Source of the DNA: Pseudomonadota bacterium
GTDB lineage: Bacteria; Pseudomonadota; Gammaproteobacteria; Steroidobacterales; Steroidobacteraceae
Direction: 5' to 3'
Length of the DNA stretch: 64,000 nucleotides
Assembly (NCBI GenBank): GCA_018241505.1
Contig: JAFEDS010000006.1
Location: forward strand, 151,977 to 215,976
The notes beneath the pieces are model-generated. The model saw only the letters and a program-made list of their open reading frames with translations. It did no database searches and was not told the DNA's origin. Shown here piece by piece: positions 53,351-61,561 of the stretch. The position numbers and the translations under genes are program-made. How positions within the stretch are numbered: position 1 is the stretch's first letter; each line of letters opens with the position of its first letter.

Positions 53351-53829
53351 AACGCAACGCGATGTATCCGGGCACGTTCGATCCCATCACGAATGGTCAC
53401 CATGACCTGGTGCGGCGGGCGGCGAGCATATTTGACCGTGTTGTGGTCGCAATTGCCGCGAATCCGAACAAGACGCCCATGTTTCCGCTGGAGGCTCGCG
53501 TCGACATGGCGCGGCGCGTGTTGCACGACCTCCCCAATGTCGAAGTGGTGGGATATTCCGGTCTCACCGTGGTCTTTGCGCGCGAGAACGGCCTGTCGGT
53601 AGTGATGCGCGGCCTGCGGGCGGTATCCGACTTCGAGTTTGAGTTTCAGCTCGCCAACATGAGCCGGCACCTCGACCGGGACATCGAGACTGTCTTCCTC
53701 ACGCCCCAGGAACAGTTCACATTCATCTCTTCAACACTGGTGCGCGAGATTGCCGTCCTGGGTGGCAACGTCGCGGAATTCGTGCACCCGATTGTCGAGG
53801 CGGAACTGAAGAAACAACGGCGCGTTTGA
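53347..53829 (+). CDS. coaD: Phosphopantetheine adenylyltransferase
   Basis: Converts 4'-phosphopantetheine and ATP to dephospho-CoA. It is 160 aa. The nucleotidyltransferase motif is [14 protein letters not shown] (T/HxGH type), with [12 protein letters not shown] and [11 protein letters not shown], all diagnostic for CoaD. The ATG overlaps the rsmD stop. It is convergent with mutM, 11 nt away. Confidence 0.97.
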   Translation: MKRNAMYPGTFDPITNGHHDLVRRAASIFDRVVVAIAANPNKTPMFPLEARVDMARRVLHDLPNVEVVGYSGLTVVFARENGLSVVMRGLRAVSDFEFEFQLANMSRHLDRDIETVFLTPQEQFTFISSTLVREIAVLGGNVAEFVHPIVEAELKKQRRV

Positions 53830-53840
53830 TGTGACTCCAG

Positions 53841-54656
53841 CTACTTCTGACAGGTGGGACAGAAGTAGGTGGAGCGCTGGCCCTGCGTCAGTTGGCGCAC
53901 CGGCGTCGCGCAGTTGCGGCACGGTTGCCCGTTACGCTCATACACAAACAGTTTCTGACGGAAATAGCCGGGCTGCCCATCGGCGCCCACGTAGTCGCGC
54001 AGCGTGGTTCCGCCCACCTTGATGGCCATCGACAGAACGGATTTCACCGCCTTTACCAGCCGGGTGACTTCTTTCCGCGTGAGGCTGTGCGCCGCCCGCT
54101 TGGGCCGCACTTTCGCCTTGAACAGCGCTTCGCTCGCGTAGATGTTGCCCACGCCAACCACGAGCTGGCTGTTCATCAACAACTGTTTGATGGCCACCTT
54201 CCTGCGGCGGGTTACGCGCCACAGGTAGTCAGCGTCGAATGCCGCCCCGAGCGGTTCCGGGGCGAGCTTCACGAGCAGCGGATGTTCGTTCGGATCGCCG
54301 GTAACGTAATGCAGGCTGCCGAAACGCCGTGGATCGTTGAAACGCAGCGTGTTGCCCGATGAGAGAATGAGATCGAGGTGGTCGTGCGGCAGGCGCGGCA
54401 AGTCGGCGGGCAACACCCGCAGACTTCCTGACATCCCCAGGTGCAGCATCAACGTGCCGGATTCGAGCTCCAGCAGCAGGTACTTGGCGCGACGCGTCGC
54501 GTGCTTGATGACCTGACCGGCGACCAGATCGGGCAGATCCGCCTGGATCTTCCAGCGCAAGCGCTTTTCGTACAGTCGCAGCTCCACGACCCGCCGCCCG
54601 ACGGTGTGGGGTTCAATACCGCGGCGAGTGGTTTCAACCTCGGGTAGCTCTGGCAT
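53841..54656 (-). CDS. mutM: Formamidopyrimidine-DNA glycosylase
   Basis: Removes 8-oxoguanine and FaPy lesions from DNA. It is 271 aa. The mature N-terminus PELPEVETTRRGIEPH carries catalytic Pro2 and Glu3. A helix-two-turn-helix region (QLVVGVGNIYASEALF) and a C-terminal zinc finger (CRNC...CPTC) complete the protein. It lies downstream of rpmB-rpmG on the same strand, the usual gammaproteobacterial order, with a terminator between. Confidence 0.97.
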   Translation of the reverse strand: MPELPEVETTRRGIEPHTVGRRVVELRLYEKRLRWKIQADLPDLVAGQVIKHATRRAKYLLLELESGTLMLHLGMSGSLRVLPADLPRLPHDHLDLILSSGNTLRFNDPRRFGSLHYVTGDPNEHPLLVKLAPEPLGAAFDADYLWRVTRRRKVAIKQLLMNSQLVVGVGNIYASEALFKAKVRPKRAAHSLTRKEVTRLVKAVKSVLSMAIKVGGTTLRDYVGADGQPGYFRQKLFVYERNGQPCRNCATPVRQLTQGQRSTYFCPTCQK

Positions 54657-54684
54657 GGAGCCTATTGTTGGGGCGAGGCAGTGC

Positions 54685-54713
54685 GAAAAAAAAGCCCGGC
54701 GGTGCCGGGCTTT
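54685..54713 (-). terminator. Rho-independent terminator of the rpmB-rpmG unit
   Basis: On the minus strand AAAGCCCGGC, loop ACC, GCCGGGCTTT is followed by TTTTT. The stem occupies 54691-54713. It lies 24 nt after the rpmG stop and 35 nt before mutM, so mutM probably has its own promoter or depends on read-through. Confidence 0.92.
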
Positions 54714-54736
54714 GTGTGTGTCAGCGGCAAGTGCGC

Positions 54737-54892
54737 TTACTTGATCTTGGTTTCCTTGTACGCCACGTGCTTGCGGGCAACGGGGTCGTACTTCTTCACT
54801 TCCATCTTGTCCGGATGCAAGCGCTTGTTCTTGGTGGTCACATAGAAGTGGCCGGTGTCCGCGGTGGAGAGCAGTTTGACTTTTTCACGCAT
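54737..54892 (-). CDS. rpmG: 50S ribosomal protein bL33
   Basis: A 51-residue ribosomal protein, [20 protein letters not shown] to KETKIK. It has no CxxC zinc ribbon, so it is the Cys-free (C-minus) form. The ATG is at 54890-54892 and it follows rpmB by 22 nt. It is too short for typical long-ORF lists but unmistakable by sequence. Confidence 0.97.
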   Translation of the reverse strand: MREKVKLLSTADTGHFYVTTKNKRLHPDKMEVKKYDPVARKHVAYKETKIK

Positions 54893-54914
54893 GGTGCAGT
54901 TCTCCTGGCGGGCG

Positions 54915-55151
54915 TTACAGCTTCACGCCCTTGGCGCGAAACTCGGCGAGGACGGTGTCGATGCCCTTCTTCTCAATCGTCCGCAGGCCGTTGGCCGACA
55001 GGCGCAGCGAAACCCACCGCTTCTCGGTCTCGACCCAGAAACGCTGGGTGTGCAGGTTCGGCAGGAAGCGGCGACGCTTCTTGTTGTTCGCGTGAGAGAC
55101 GCGGTTACCAACGGCCGGCCGCTTGCCGGTGATCTCGCAGACGCGGGACAT
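54915..55151 (-). CDS. rpmB: 50S ribosomal protein bL28
   Basis: A 78-residue ribosomal protein starting [20 protein letters not shown], with the typical [19 protein letters not shown] and [10 protein letters not shown] segments. It has the same length as E. coli bL28. The start is the ATG at 55149-55151 (GAGG upstream), not the ATG three codons before. It is the first gene of the rpmB-rpmG unit. Confidence 0.97.
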   Translation of the reverse strand: MSRVCEITGKRPAVGNRVSHANNKKRRRFLPNLHTQRFWVETEKRWVSLRLSANGLRTIEKKGIDTVLAEFRAKGVKL

Positions 55152-55268
55152 ACGAAACAACCTCGAAAATTCAGTAGCTTAGGCGGGACACAGGACCTGC
55201 GGGCAGGGCTGGAGCGCCTTACGGAGTCGGGCTTTATACCAGCGTCAGCGCCTTGGGACAAGCACGGC

Positions 55269-56060
55269 TCAGAGTAAGCCGTGCTCCGAAAATGAATAGC
55301 ACTTTCCCTCGCCCACTATGAAGTGATCGAGCAGGCGCACATCAATCAGGGACAGGGCCTGGCGGAGGCGCCTGGTGACCCCCTCGTCCGCCAGGCTGGG
55401 CTCAACGGCCCCCGAGGGATGGTTGTGGACCACAATGACCGACGCGGCGTTATAGAGCAACGTCTGACGAACGATCTCCCTTGGATACACATTCGCCCCA
55501 TCGATCGTTCCGCGGAAAAACTCTTCAAAAGCCAGCATTCGGTGGCGATTGTCCAAGAAAACGCAGCAAAACACCTCATAGTGCCTATCACGCAGTTGCG
55601 ACAATAGAAATTCGCGGGTTTCCTCGGGCGTCGACAGGGTGGAGGTCACCCGCAGTGGCGCCTGCAGGCAGCGCCGCCCAATCTCCATGGCGCCCATGAG
55701 CGCCGCGTAGCGCGCCGGTCCGATGCCGAGCCGGGCCTCCCAGCGCTGCTTGTCCGCATGCATCATTTCCCGCAGCGAACCGAACTCCACAATCAGCGCG
55801 CGAGCAATGTCGACTGCAGAGCGGCCCTTGGTCCCCGAGCCCAGTAACAAAGCAATGAGCTCGGATTCGGACAGAGCCTGTGCGCCGCGCTCCAGCAGCT
55901 TTTCGCGGGGCCGGTCGGTATCGGGCCAGTATTTGATGGCGGGACGTTTTGGCACGGTGCATCGGACCTGGCGCCTCGGCACGAGGCGTGGCCGCTTGAT
56001 TGGGCGGATGACCGGAGCGGGGACGCAGTGGGTTCCCTGCTGATTCACTTGCAGAGTCAT
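55269..56060 (-). CDS. radC: RadC family protein (UPF0758, JAMM/MPN domain)
   Basis: A 263-aa protein. The N-terminal HhH-like region contains ESELIALLLGSGTKG and the C-terminal MPN domain carries the metal motif HNHPSG (followed by EPS..D) and LLDHFIVGEG. Despite the name, DNA repair function is not established. It is about 39 residues longer than typical RadC because of a basic N-terminal tail (about 1-40). Its position beside rpmB is conserved in gammaproteobacteria. The start is uncertain, since no ribosome site is visible. Confidence 0.92.
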   Translation of the reverse strand: MTLQVNQQGTHCVPAPVIRPIKRPRLVPRRQVRCTVPKRPAIKYWPDTDRPREKLLERGAQALSESELIALLLGSGTKGRSAVDIARALIVEFGSLREMMHADKQRWEARLGIGPARYAALMGAMEIGRRCLQAPLRVTSTLSTPEETREFLLSQLRDRHYEVFCCVFLDNRHRMLAFEEFFRGTIDGANVYPREIVRQTLLYNAASVIVVHNHPSGAVEPSLADEGVTRRLRQALSLIDVRLLDHFIVGEGKCYSFSEHGLL

Positions 56061-56173
56061 TTGGGTTTCTCATGCGATTGCCGTGGGAGGACGCTAGTGT
56101 GCGGGGGGCGGGGGACGCGGAATAGCGGGACTAAGTCAGGGATATGGGCAGAAACTCCGCCTCGGACCGGACT

Positions 56174-57190
56174 TCAGTGATAGCCCTCTCCCGCCCGTAC
56201 CTTCCCGCGAAACGTGTGATACACAAATACCGTGTAGCCGAGCACAAACGGCACCAACACCGTGGTTCCCACCAGCATGAATGTCTGCGACTTCGGTGAG
56301 GCCGCCGCGTCCCACAAGGTGATTGACGGCGGTGCCAGATAGGGCAGCGTCGAGATCGCGAGACCCACAAACGAAATCACAAACAGGCCGACCGCCGCAT
56401 TGAATGCAACGGTAGGATGGCGGCCGCTGAGACCGCGCCAGCATGAGACCGCCAGGGCGGCGGTAGTCAAGGGCACTGGGGACAGATAAGCCATGTGCCA
56501 ACCACCGAACCAGCGTGCCGCCACGCGCTCGAACTGAAGCGGCGTCCACACGCTGATCAGGACGATGAACGAAACCAACGCAATCAACAGGGGTTTCGCG
56601 ACACGTCGCGCTTCCTTCTCGACACCGCCTGCGGTCTTCATCACCAGCCAGCAGGCGCCAATCAGGGCGTAACCCACAACGAGGCCGGCGCCGCACATGA
56701 CGCTGAAGGGCGTCAGCCAGTCGAGCGGCCCACCAACAAACTGACCGTCTGCAACGCGAAAGCCGATGAGAATACCGCCCACCATGGTGCCCTGGGCGAA
56801 TGCGGCGACGGTTGAGCCTGCAGCGAAGGCAATATCCCATTTGCGATGCCGCGGCTTGGCCACCCAGCGGAATTCGAACGCAACACCGCGGAACACGAGC
56901 GCCAGCAGCATGGTGATGAGCGGAACATACAATGCAGGCGTGATGATCGAGTACGCGAGCGGAAACGCCACCAGCAGCCACACTCCGCCGAGCACCAGCC
57001 ACGTTTCGTTGCCGTCCCAGAACGGCGCAACCGAGTTCATCATCTGATCCCGGTCCGCCTCCTGCGGGAAGTGCGGAAACAGGATTCCAACTCCCAGGTC
57101 GAACCCGTCCATGATGACGTACAGCGCTACAGCGAGCCCCACGATGCCGGTGCTGACGACCGGCAGCCAGAATGCGTACGTGGCAGTCAT
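56174..57190 (-). CDS. cydB: Cytochrome bd ubiquinol oxidase subunit II (CioB/CydB-like)
   Basis: A 338-aa membrane subunit of a bd-type quinol oxidase that reduces O2 to water. It has about 8-9 membrane segments and the N-terminal YVIMDGFDLGVGILFP and WDGNETWLVLGG motifs that define subunit II. The ATG overlaps the subunit I stop (ATGA at 57187-57190). A longer open frame upstream lies antisense-like in subunit I and is not used. No CydX-type small subunit is apparent. Confidence 0.95.
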   Translation of the reverse strand: MTATYAFWLPVVSTGIVGLAVALYVIMDGFDLGVGILFPHFPQEADRDQMMNSVAPFWDGNETWLVLGGVWLLVAFPLAYSIITPALYVPLITMLLALVFRGVAFEFRWVAKPRHRKWDIAFAAGSTVAAFAQGTMVGGILIGFRVADGQFVGGPLDWLTPFSVMCGAGLVVGYALIGACWLVMKTAGGVEKEARRVAKPLLIALVSFIVLISVWTPLQFERVAARWFGGWHMAYLSPVPLTTAALAVSCWRGLSGRHPTVAFNAAVGLFVISFVGLAISTLPYLAPPSITLWDAAASPKSQTFMLVGTTVLVPFVLGYTVFVYHTFRGKVRAGEGYH

Positions 57191-58551
57191 TTGTGAGCCC
57201 CCAACGACAATGGTCGATTGGGCAGGGCCTCGGGTGCGGGAGCCGGCTTCGGACCCGTCAGCACCAACCTGCGGATGTAGTAGATCCCGATCGAGAAGAC
57301 AACGGTATAGACCAGAACGAACGCCACGAGCGAAGTCGCAACCGTCGCAGAACCAACAGGAGACAGCGCGTCTGCAGTGCGCGTGATTCCGTACGCAACA
57401 TAGGGCTGCCGGCCCGACTCTGTCGTAATCCAACCCGCCAGAATGGCGATAAAGCCTATCGGCCAGGAATAGGTGGCTGCCTGCAGGTACCAGCGTGTCG
57501 TGAACAACTTACCGCGACCCCACAGATACGCACCGGTCAGGCCCAGCGCAATCAACAGAACGCCGATGCCCACCATGATGCGAAACGCGAAAAATACGGG
57601 CAGCACCGGGGGCCGGTCGGCCTTGGGAAAATCTTTCAGCCCCAGGTAACGCCCGTTCAGGTCATGTTTCAGGATCAGCCCGCCCAGGCGCGGGATGGCG
57701 ATCTCCGCGCGATTTCTCTCGCCCTCCTGGTCGGGAATGGCGAACAACACGAGGGCGGCCGGGCCGGTGTTTTCCCAGTGGCCTTCCATGGCAGCGATTT
57801 TCGCGGGCTGATGCTCCAGGGTGTTCAGGCCATGTTGATCGCCGACGAACAACTGCGCGGGGCCGAGGATGGCCACCATGCCGATGCCCATTCTGAGCAT
57901 TGTGCGGGACTCGTCGGGGAACTTGCCTTGCAGTACGTATCGCGCTCCGGCCGCCAGGACGACAACTGACGTCGTGAGGTACGCGGCCGTCATCATATGA
58001 GTGAAGCGGTACGGGAAGCTGGGGTTGAAGATGACGTGAAACCAGTCGACCGGGATGGCGATGCCGTTGACCACGGTGTGACCCGCAGGGGTCTGCATCC
58101 AGCTATTTGCCGCCAGAATCCAAAAACCCGAAATCATCGTCCCCAAGGCGACAAGGACGGCGGAGGTGACGTGCAGCCACGGTGGCACCCGGGTCCACCC
58201 GAACAGCATGATCCCGAGGAAAGTGGATTCGAGAAAGAACGCCGTCAGAACTTCGTAGCCAATCAGCGGTCCTATGACGTTGCCGGTTGCCAGCGAATAG
58301 CGGCTCCAGTTCGTACCTAGCTCGTACGACAGCGGAATACCGGACACCACGCCCATCGCAAACGACACTGCGAATATCTTGGTCCAGAACCTGGCTATTC
58401 GAAGGTAGTGGTCGCTGCCACTGCGCCGCCAAAGCACGAGCAATGTGGCAACGAAGGCGGATGAGCCGATGGAGAACGCTGGGAAGATGATGTGGACACT
58501 GATGGTGAACCCGAATTGGATCCGGGCCAGCAGCAGCGCGTGTGGGTCCAT
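57187..58551 (-). CDS. cydA: Cytochrome bd ubiquinol oxidase subunit I (cyanide-insensitive, short Q-loop type)
   Basis: A 454-aa heme-binding subunit. His20 (SVHIIFPAF) is the expected heme b595 ligand, FLESTFLG carries the conserved Glu, and His in FTHMMTAAYL is the heme b558 ligand. The Q-loop is short and GRQPY replaces GRQPW, both like CioA-type oxidases. It is encoded upstream of subunit II. It should support aerobic respiration at low oxygen or under oxidative or cyanide stress. Confidence 0.94.
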   Translation of the reverse strand: MDPHALLLARIQFGFTISVHIIFPAFSIGSSAFVATLLVLWRRSGSDHYLRIARFWTKIFAVSFAMGVVSGIPLSYELGTNWSRYSLATGNVIGPLIGYEVLTAFFLESTFLGIMLFGWTRVPPWLHVTSAVLVALGTMISGFWILAANSWMQTPAGHTVVNGIAIPVDWFHVIFNPSFPYRFTHMMTAAYLTTSVVVLAAGARYVLQGKFPDESRTMLRMGIGMVAILGPAQLFVGDQHGLNTLEHQPAKIAAMEGHWENTGPAALVLFAIPDQEGERNRAEIAIPRLGGLILKHDLNGRYLGLKDFPKADRPPVLPVFFAFRIMVGIGVLLIALGLTGAYLWGRGKLFTTRWYLQAATYSWPIGFIAILAGWITTESGRQPYVAYGITRTADALSPVGSATVATSLVAFVLVYTVVFSIGIYYIRRLVLTGPKPAPAPEALPNRPLSLGAHK

Positions 58552-58736
58552 CAGCTCACCCCCGGGGCCGCCGTGGGCAGCGCCGACTTAACCTAATGCT
58601 GCGCAGCTCAGCGGGGAACCAGCGGCCGGGCGGGCCGTTTCGCCCCTTCGGGAGAGGCCCGGCTAACCCCACTGATAGGTCAGCTAAGCTCTTGTTTCCG
58701 AAGGCGATAGCCTACACTAACAGCACCCTGGTGAAG

Positions 58737-58765
58737 GGAACTTTTTTGCCGCTTTAGCACTCCAA
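58737..58765 (+). promoter_or_regulatory. Sigma-E-like promoter of rpoH
   Basis: GGAACTT (58737-58743), 17-bp spacer, TCCAA (58761-58765). It fits the sigma-E/RpoE pattern GGAACTT-N16/17-TCnnA. The predicted start lies about 58772, inside the CIRCE element, giving a leader of about 35 nt. E. coli rpoH also has a sigma-E promoter (P3). An alternative extended -10 (TGC-TAAGAT, 58775-58783) could support a sigma-70 start slightly downstream. Confidence 0.6.
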
Positions 58766-58780
58766 ATGTCCGAGTGCTAA
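58754..58780. promoter_or_regulatory. CIRCE element (HrcA operator) in the rpoH promoter
   Basis: TTAGCACTC (58754-58762), nine bases, GAGTGCTAA (58772-58780). This is a perfect match to the CIRCE consensus, the HrcA repressor site normally found at groESL or dnaK operons. It lies 26 nt upstream of the rpoH ATG and overlaps the -10 and start of the putative promoter. hrcA itself is not in the window. Confidence 0.93.
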
Positions 58781-58806
58781 GATATGGACCCAATAAGGGA
58801 GATTCA

Positions 58807-59685
58807 ATGACCACAGGTACTGCAATCGTCGCCCGCAATAGTGATCTGGCTCTGGCCGGTCCGCTCGGCAGCCTCGACGCTTATCTGGACCGGGTCAGCC
58901 GTATTCCAGTTTTGAGTCGGGATGAGGAAAAGGAGCTCGCAGAGCGCTTCCGGGGCAAGGATGACCTCGGCGCGGCGCGTGAGCTCGTCCTCTCGCACCT
59001 TCGCTTTGTTGTTCACATCGCCCGCGGTTACAGCGGGTATGGGTTGCCCATGGGTGATCTCATCCAGGAAGGCAACGTTGGCCTGATGAAGGCCGTGAAG
59101 CGCTTCGACCCAAGCGTCAATGTGCGCCTCGTGTCGTTCGCCGTCCATTGGATTCGTGCGGAGATCCACGAGTACGTGCTGCGCAACTGGCGCCTCGTGA
59201 AGATCGCGACCACGAAGGCTCAGCGCAAACTGTTCTTCAACCTTCGCCGGTTGAAGAAGAACCTGACGTGGTTGACCGCTGAGGAAACTGCTGCTGTTGC
59301 CCGTGACCTGGGTGTGAGCCCGGGTGAAGTTACCGAGATGGAGAAGCGTCTCGCCGCGCGCGACATGTCGTTCGATCCGACGCCCGAGTCTGATGACGAA
59401 GAAGTCTACAGCCCGGCCTCGTATCTGCCGGCGGCTGATTCAGATCCTGCCGAGAGCGTGGAGAACGCCGAGTGGGAGTCTGATTCATCCGATCGCCTGG
59501 CCAGCGCTCTGAGTCGCTTGGACGACCGCAGTCGCGACATCCTGCAGAAGCGTTGGATGGCCGACGACAAGGCTACGCTCCACGAGCTCGCGGACACGTA
59601 CGGCGTATCGGCCGAGCGCATCCGTCAGATCGAAGCCAACGCCCTCGGCAAGCTCCGCGGGTATATGGGTGAGGCTGCTGCATAA
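58807..59685 (+). CDS. rpoH: RNA polymerase heat-shock sigma factor sigma-32
   Basis: Directs transcription of heat-shock genes. It is 292 aa. Region 2 contains [20 protein letters not shown] and [22 protein letters not shown], followed by the RpoH box [10 protein letters not shown] and region 4 ([16 protein letters not shown]). The ATG at 58807-58809 has AAGGGAG upstream. It is not next to ftsYEX, as it is in E. coli; ftsYEX lies 8-10 kb away here. A CIRCE site and sigma-E-like promoter lie upstream, and a strong terminator follows. Confidence 0.96.
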   Translation: MTTGTAIVARNSDLALAGPLGSLDAYLDRVSRIPVLSRDEEKELAERFRGKDDLGAARELVLSHLRFVVHIARGYSGYGLPMGDLIQEGNVGLMKAVKRFDPSVNVRLVSFAVHWIRAEIHEYVLRNWRLVKIATTKAQRKLFFNLRRLKKNLTWLTAEETAAVARDLGVSPGEVTEMEKRLAARDMSFDPTPESDDEEVYSPASYLPAADSDPAESVENAEWESDSSDRLASALSRLDDRSRDILQKRWMADDKATLHELADTYGVSAERIRQIEANALGKLRGYMGEAAA

Positions 59686-59752
59686 CAGCAGCCCCCTCTT
59701 CCGAAGAGTCAGACTCATCTCGTTCTTTCTGCCGCCTGGGGGGCAGCCAACC

Positions 59753-59784
59753 AACCCAACACTCTGACAGGTGTTGGGTTTTTT
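59753..59784 (+). terminator. Rho-independent terminator of rpoH
   Basis: AACCCAACAC (59753-59762), loop TCTGACAG, GTGTTGGGTT (59771-59780), then TTTT. It has a perfect 10-bp stem with a T run. It lies 67 nt after the rpoH stop and isolates rpoH from the ompA-like gene. Confidence 0.92.
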
Positions 59785-59849
59785 CCATTTGGGCCTCTGC
59801 CTTTCGGGAGCCCCCGCCCCGCCCCCGCTTGACACATTTTTACAACTCG

Positions 59850-59878
59850 GGAACTTTCGCAATTTATCATCGTTCTCA
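59850..59878 (+). promoter_or_regulatory. Sigma-E-like promoter of the OmpA-family gene
   Basis: GGAACTT (59850-59856), 17-bp spacer, TCTCA (59874-59878). It shows the same -35 sequence and spacing as the rpoH promoter. The predicted start is near 59885, with a leader of about 72 nt. OprF-type genes in other gammaproteobacteria are known to use ECF sigma factors. Confidence 0.6.
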
Positions 59879-59956
59879 GTGTGGTGTAGCGCCTGAGCAG
59901 CAATTGTTGCGTATCTACAACACACTGTAAGGCATCGTAATTACCCAGGAGAGCCG

Positions 59957-61120
59957 ATGATGAAGCGAGTTCTGTTGATGTGCGCCCTTGGCGTGCCGGC
60001 CGTGGTTGCCTCCACGATGGCAGCCGCAGTGCCCGGCGACGAGTGGTACATCACGCCGCAGGTGGGAGGCATTTCTCCCGATCACCAACGCGATCTGAGG
60101 CACAACGACTGGTTGTATGGTCTCGCGGTCGGACGCGAGATGGGGCCCTTCATCAACATGGAGCTGAATTTCAACGGTGCGCGTGTCAACAACGGCCGCG
60201 GCACCGGCCACCTCGACACCTACGGCTACTCGCTCGACGTGTTGGGAATTCTCAACAGGACCGGCTTGATCTCCCCGTACCTGACCGTTGGCGTCGGCGC
60301 GGAGAGCAACGTGAATGTACCGGGCAACGCGCTCACGAATCAGACCAAACTGATGACCCAGGCAGGTGTCGGCACGTACATCAACCTGTGGCGAAGCTCC
60401 GACGGTACGAGCGCGTTTTCGCTGCGCCCCGAAATCAAAGCTCGCTGGGATGATCCGGGCCACGGGGACCATCTGGTCGATTACATCGCCATGATGGGCT
60501 TCCAGTACTCGTTTGGCGGCAGCCGTACGCCCGCTCCGCCGCCACCGGCCCCGCCACCGCCACCTCCTGCGGAAGCGCAGCCGGCACCGGCGCCAGCGGC
60601 AGCGCCTGCTACACCGCCTGACAGCGACCATGACGGTGTGCCGGACAACATCGACCAGTGCCCGAACACCCCGGCGGGAGTTCAGGTAGACGCGGTTGGT
60701 TGCCCGTTGAAGGGCTCCATCACCCTGGAGGGTGTCAACTTCGAGTACAACTCAGCAGCGTTGACCGTGGCTTCGCATCCGCCCCTGGACACTGTTGCCG
60801 AAGGCCTGAAGAAGCATCCGCGACTGAAGGTGGAAATCCAGGGTTACACCGACAGCACCGGCTCGGTTCCGTACAACATGAAGTTGTCGCAGAAGCGTGC
60901 GGACTCGGTGCGTGAGTACCTGGTCTCCAGTGGTGCGAGCGCCGACCAGCTCGTCAGCAAGGGATTCGGACCGGCGAAGCCTGTTGCCAGCAACAAGACC
61001 GCGGAAGGCCGCGCAAAAAATCGCCGGGTGGTGATGTTTGTTGTCAGCAACCCGGGTGATGTGAAGGTGGAAGGCGCGGGGAGCACCAAGGAGAGCCCTG
61101 TTACTGAGAATCCGCAGTAA
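59957..61120 (+). CDS. OmpA/OprF-like outer-membrane protein
   Basis: A 387-aa protein. A signal peptide (about 1-23) precedes an eight-stranded barrel (about 28-185, ending GFQYSFGG). A Pro/Ala linker (about 190-215), a calcium-binding thrombospondin-type-3-like motif (DSDHDGVPDNIDQCPNTPAG) and a C-terminal OmpA domain follow. The last binds peptidoglycan (EIQGYTDSTGSV and KRADSVREYL). The ATG has AGGAGAG upstream. It is driven by a putative sigma-E-like promoter and followed by a nested inverted repeat. Confidence 0.93.
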   Translation: MMKRVLLMCALGVPAVVASTMAAAVPGDEWYITPQVGGISPDHQRDLRHNDWLYGLAVGREMGPFINMELNFNGARVNNGRGTGHLDTYGYSLDVLGILNRTGLISPYLTVGVGAESNVNVPGNALTNQTKLMTQAGVGTYINLWRSSDGTSAFSLRPEIKARWDDPGHGDHLVDYIAMMGFQYSFGGSRTPAPPPPAPPPPPPAEAQPAPAPAAAPATPPDSDHDGVPDNIDQCPNTPAGVQVDAVGCPLKGSITLEGVNFEYNSAALTVASHPPLDTVAEGLKKHPRLKVEIQGYTDSTGSVPYNMKLSQKRADSVREYLVSSGASADQLVSKGFGPAKPVASNKTAEGRAKNRRVVMFVVSNPGDVKVEGAGSTKESPVTENPQ

Positions 61121-61182
61121 CGTTGAGTGAGGGGTGCGGCCCGGGGTCGGGATGACCTCGGGCTGCATCGTCAGCCCGCACC

Positions 61183-61216
61183 GTTCGAAACCAGCGTCCG
61201 TACGGACGCTTCGAAC
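61183..61216. repeat. Nested inverted repeat downstream of the ompA-like gene
   Basis: GTTCGAA (61183-61189) pairs with TTCGAAC (61210-61216), enclosing ACCA and the perfect 16-bp palindrome GCGTCCGTACGGACGC (61194-61209). It begins 63 nt after the ompA stop. It can form a long hairpin with a four-base bulge but lacks a T run. Confidence 0.6.
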
Positions 61217-61530
61217 TACGCCACGATGCAACGTCGTGGCCAGATGAAATTTCTGACAACTGTCCGTGGTCGGCTATTCAACACGGCCGACAATCGCGAG
61301 CAGAAGATTCAACTCCAGAAAGCAAAATGCCCCGGGCGCTTGCGATGCAGAGGCGCTACCGGGGCTCACGTGGTGAATGATAGTGCGAGGACGAGTTTCG
61401 ATGCAACGCACATGTGAGCAACCTCGGATTGATCTGTAAATGTCGAGCCCCCATACTCTGCTCAGGGTCGGGCGCGCTGACCATTTGCGGCGCACAGGCG
61501 ATTCGTTCGCCTCCCGGCCTGCCTTTACTG

Positions 61531-61561
61531 ACGGGCTGCCTTTCTAGCAGCCCGTTTTTTT
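61531..61561 (+). terminator. Strong intrinsic terminator with no upstream gene
   Basis: ACGGGCTGC (61531-61539), loop CTTTCTA, GCAGCCCGT (61547-61555), then six T and the T before the next ATG. It ends exactly at the start codon of the broken DUF3800 gene. It is 411 nt past the nearest upstream stop codon, so it either ends a small RNA or a long ompA 3' UTR. Confidence 0.9.

Larger units (their letters stand above)
61121..61561. other. Structured intergenic region with hairpins and a terminator but no recognised gene
   Basis: About 440 bp after the ompA-like gene. It holds a nested inverted repeat (61183-61216), a hairpin GCCCCGG...CCGGGGC with inner GCGC pairs (61329-61366), a small AGGCGA...TCGCCT hairpin near 61488 and a canonical terminator at the end. 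No protein-coding frame is convincing. The stretch of about 140 bp before the terminator may be a small RNA. Confidence 0.45.

Noticed and set aside
59829-59834. TTGACA upstream of the ompA-like gene
   Set aside because: No acceptable -10 at 15-19 bp; the sigma-E-like elements just downstream fit better.
60530-60615. Pro/Ala repeat in the ompA-like gene
   Set aside because: A normal hinge between barrel and OmpA domain in OprF-type proteins.
61274-61495. 73-codon minus-strand frame in the gap after the ompA-like gene
   Set aside because: Composition and start are unconvincing and it overlaps several hairpins.
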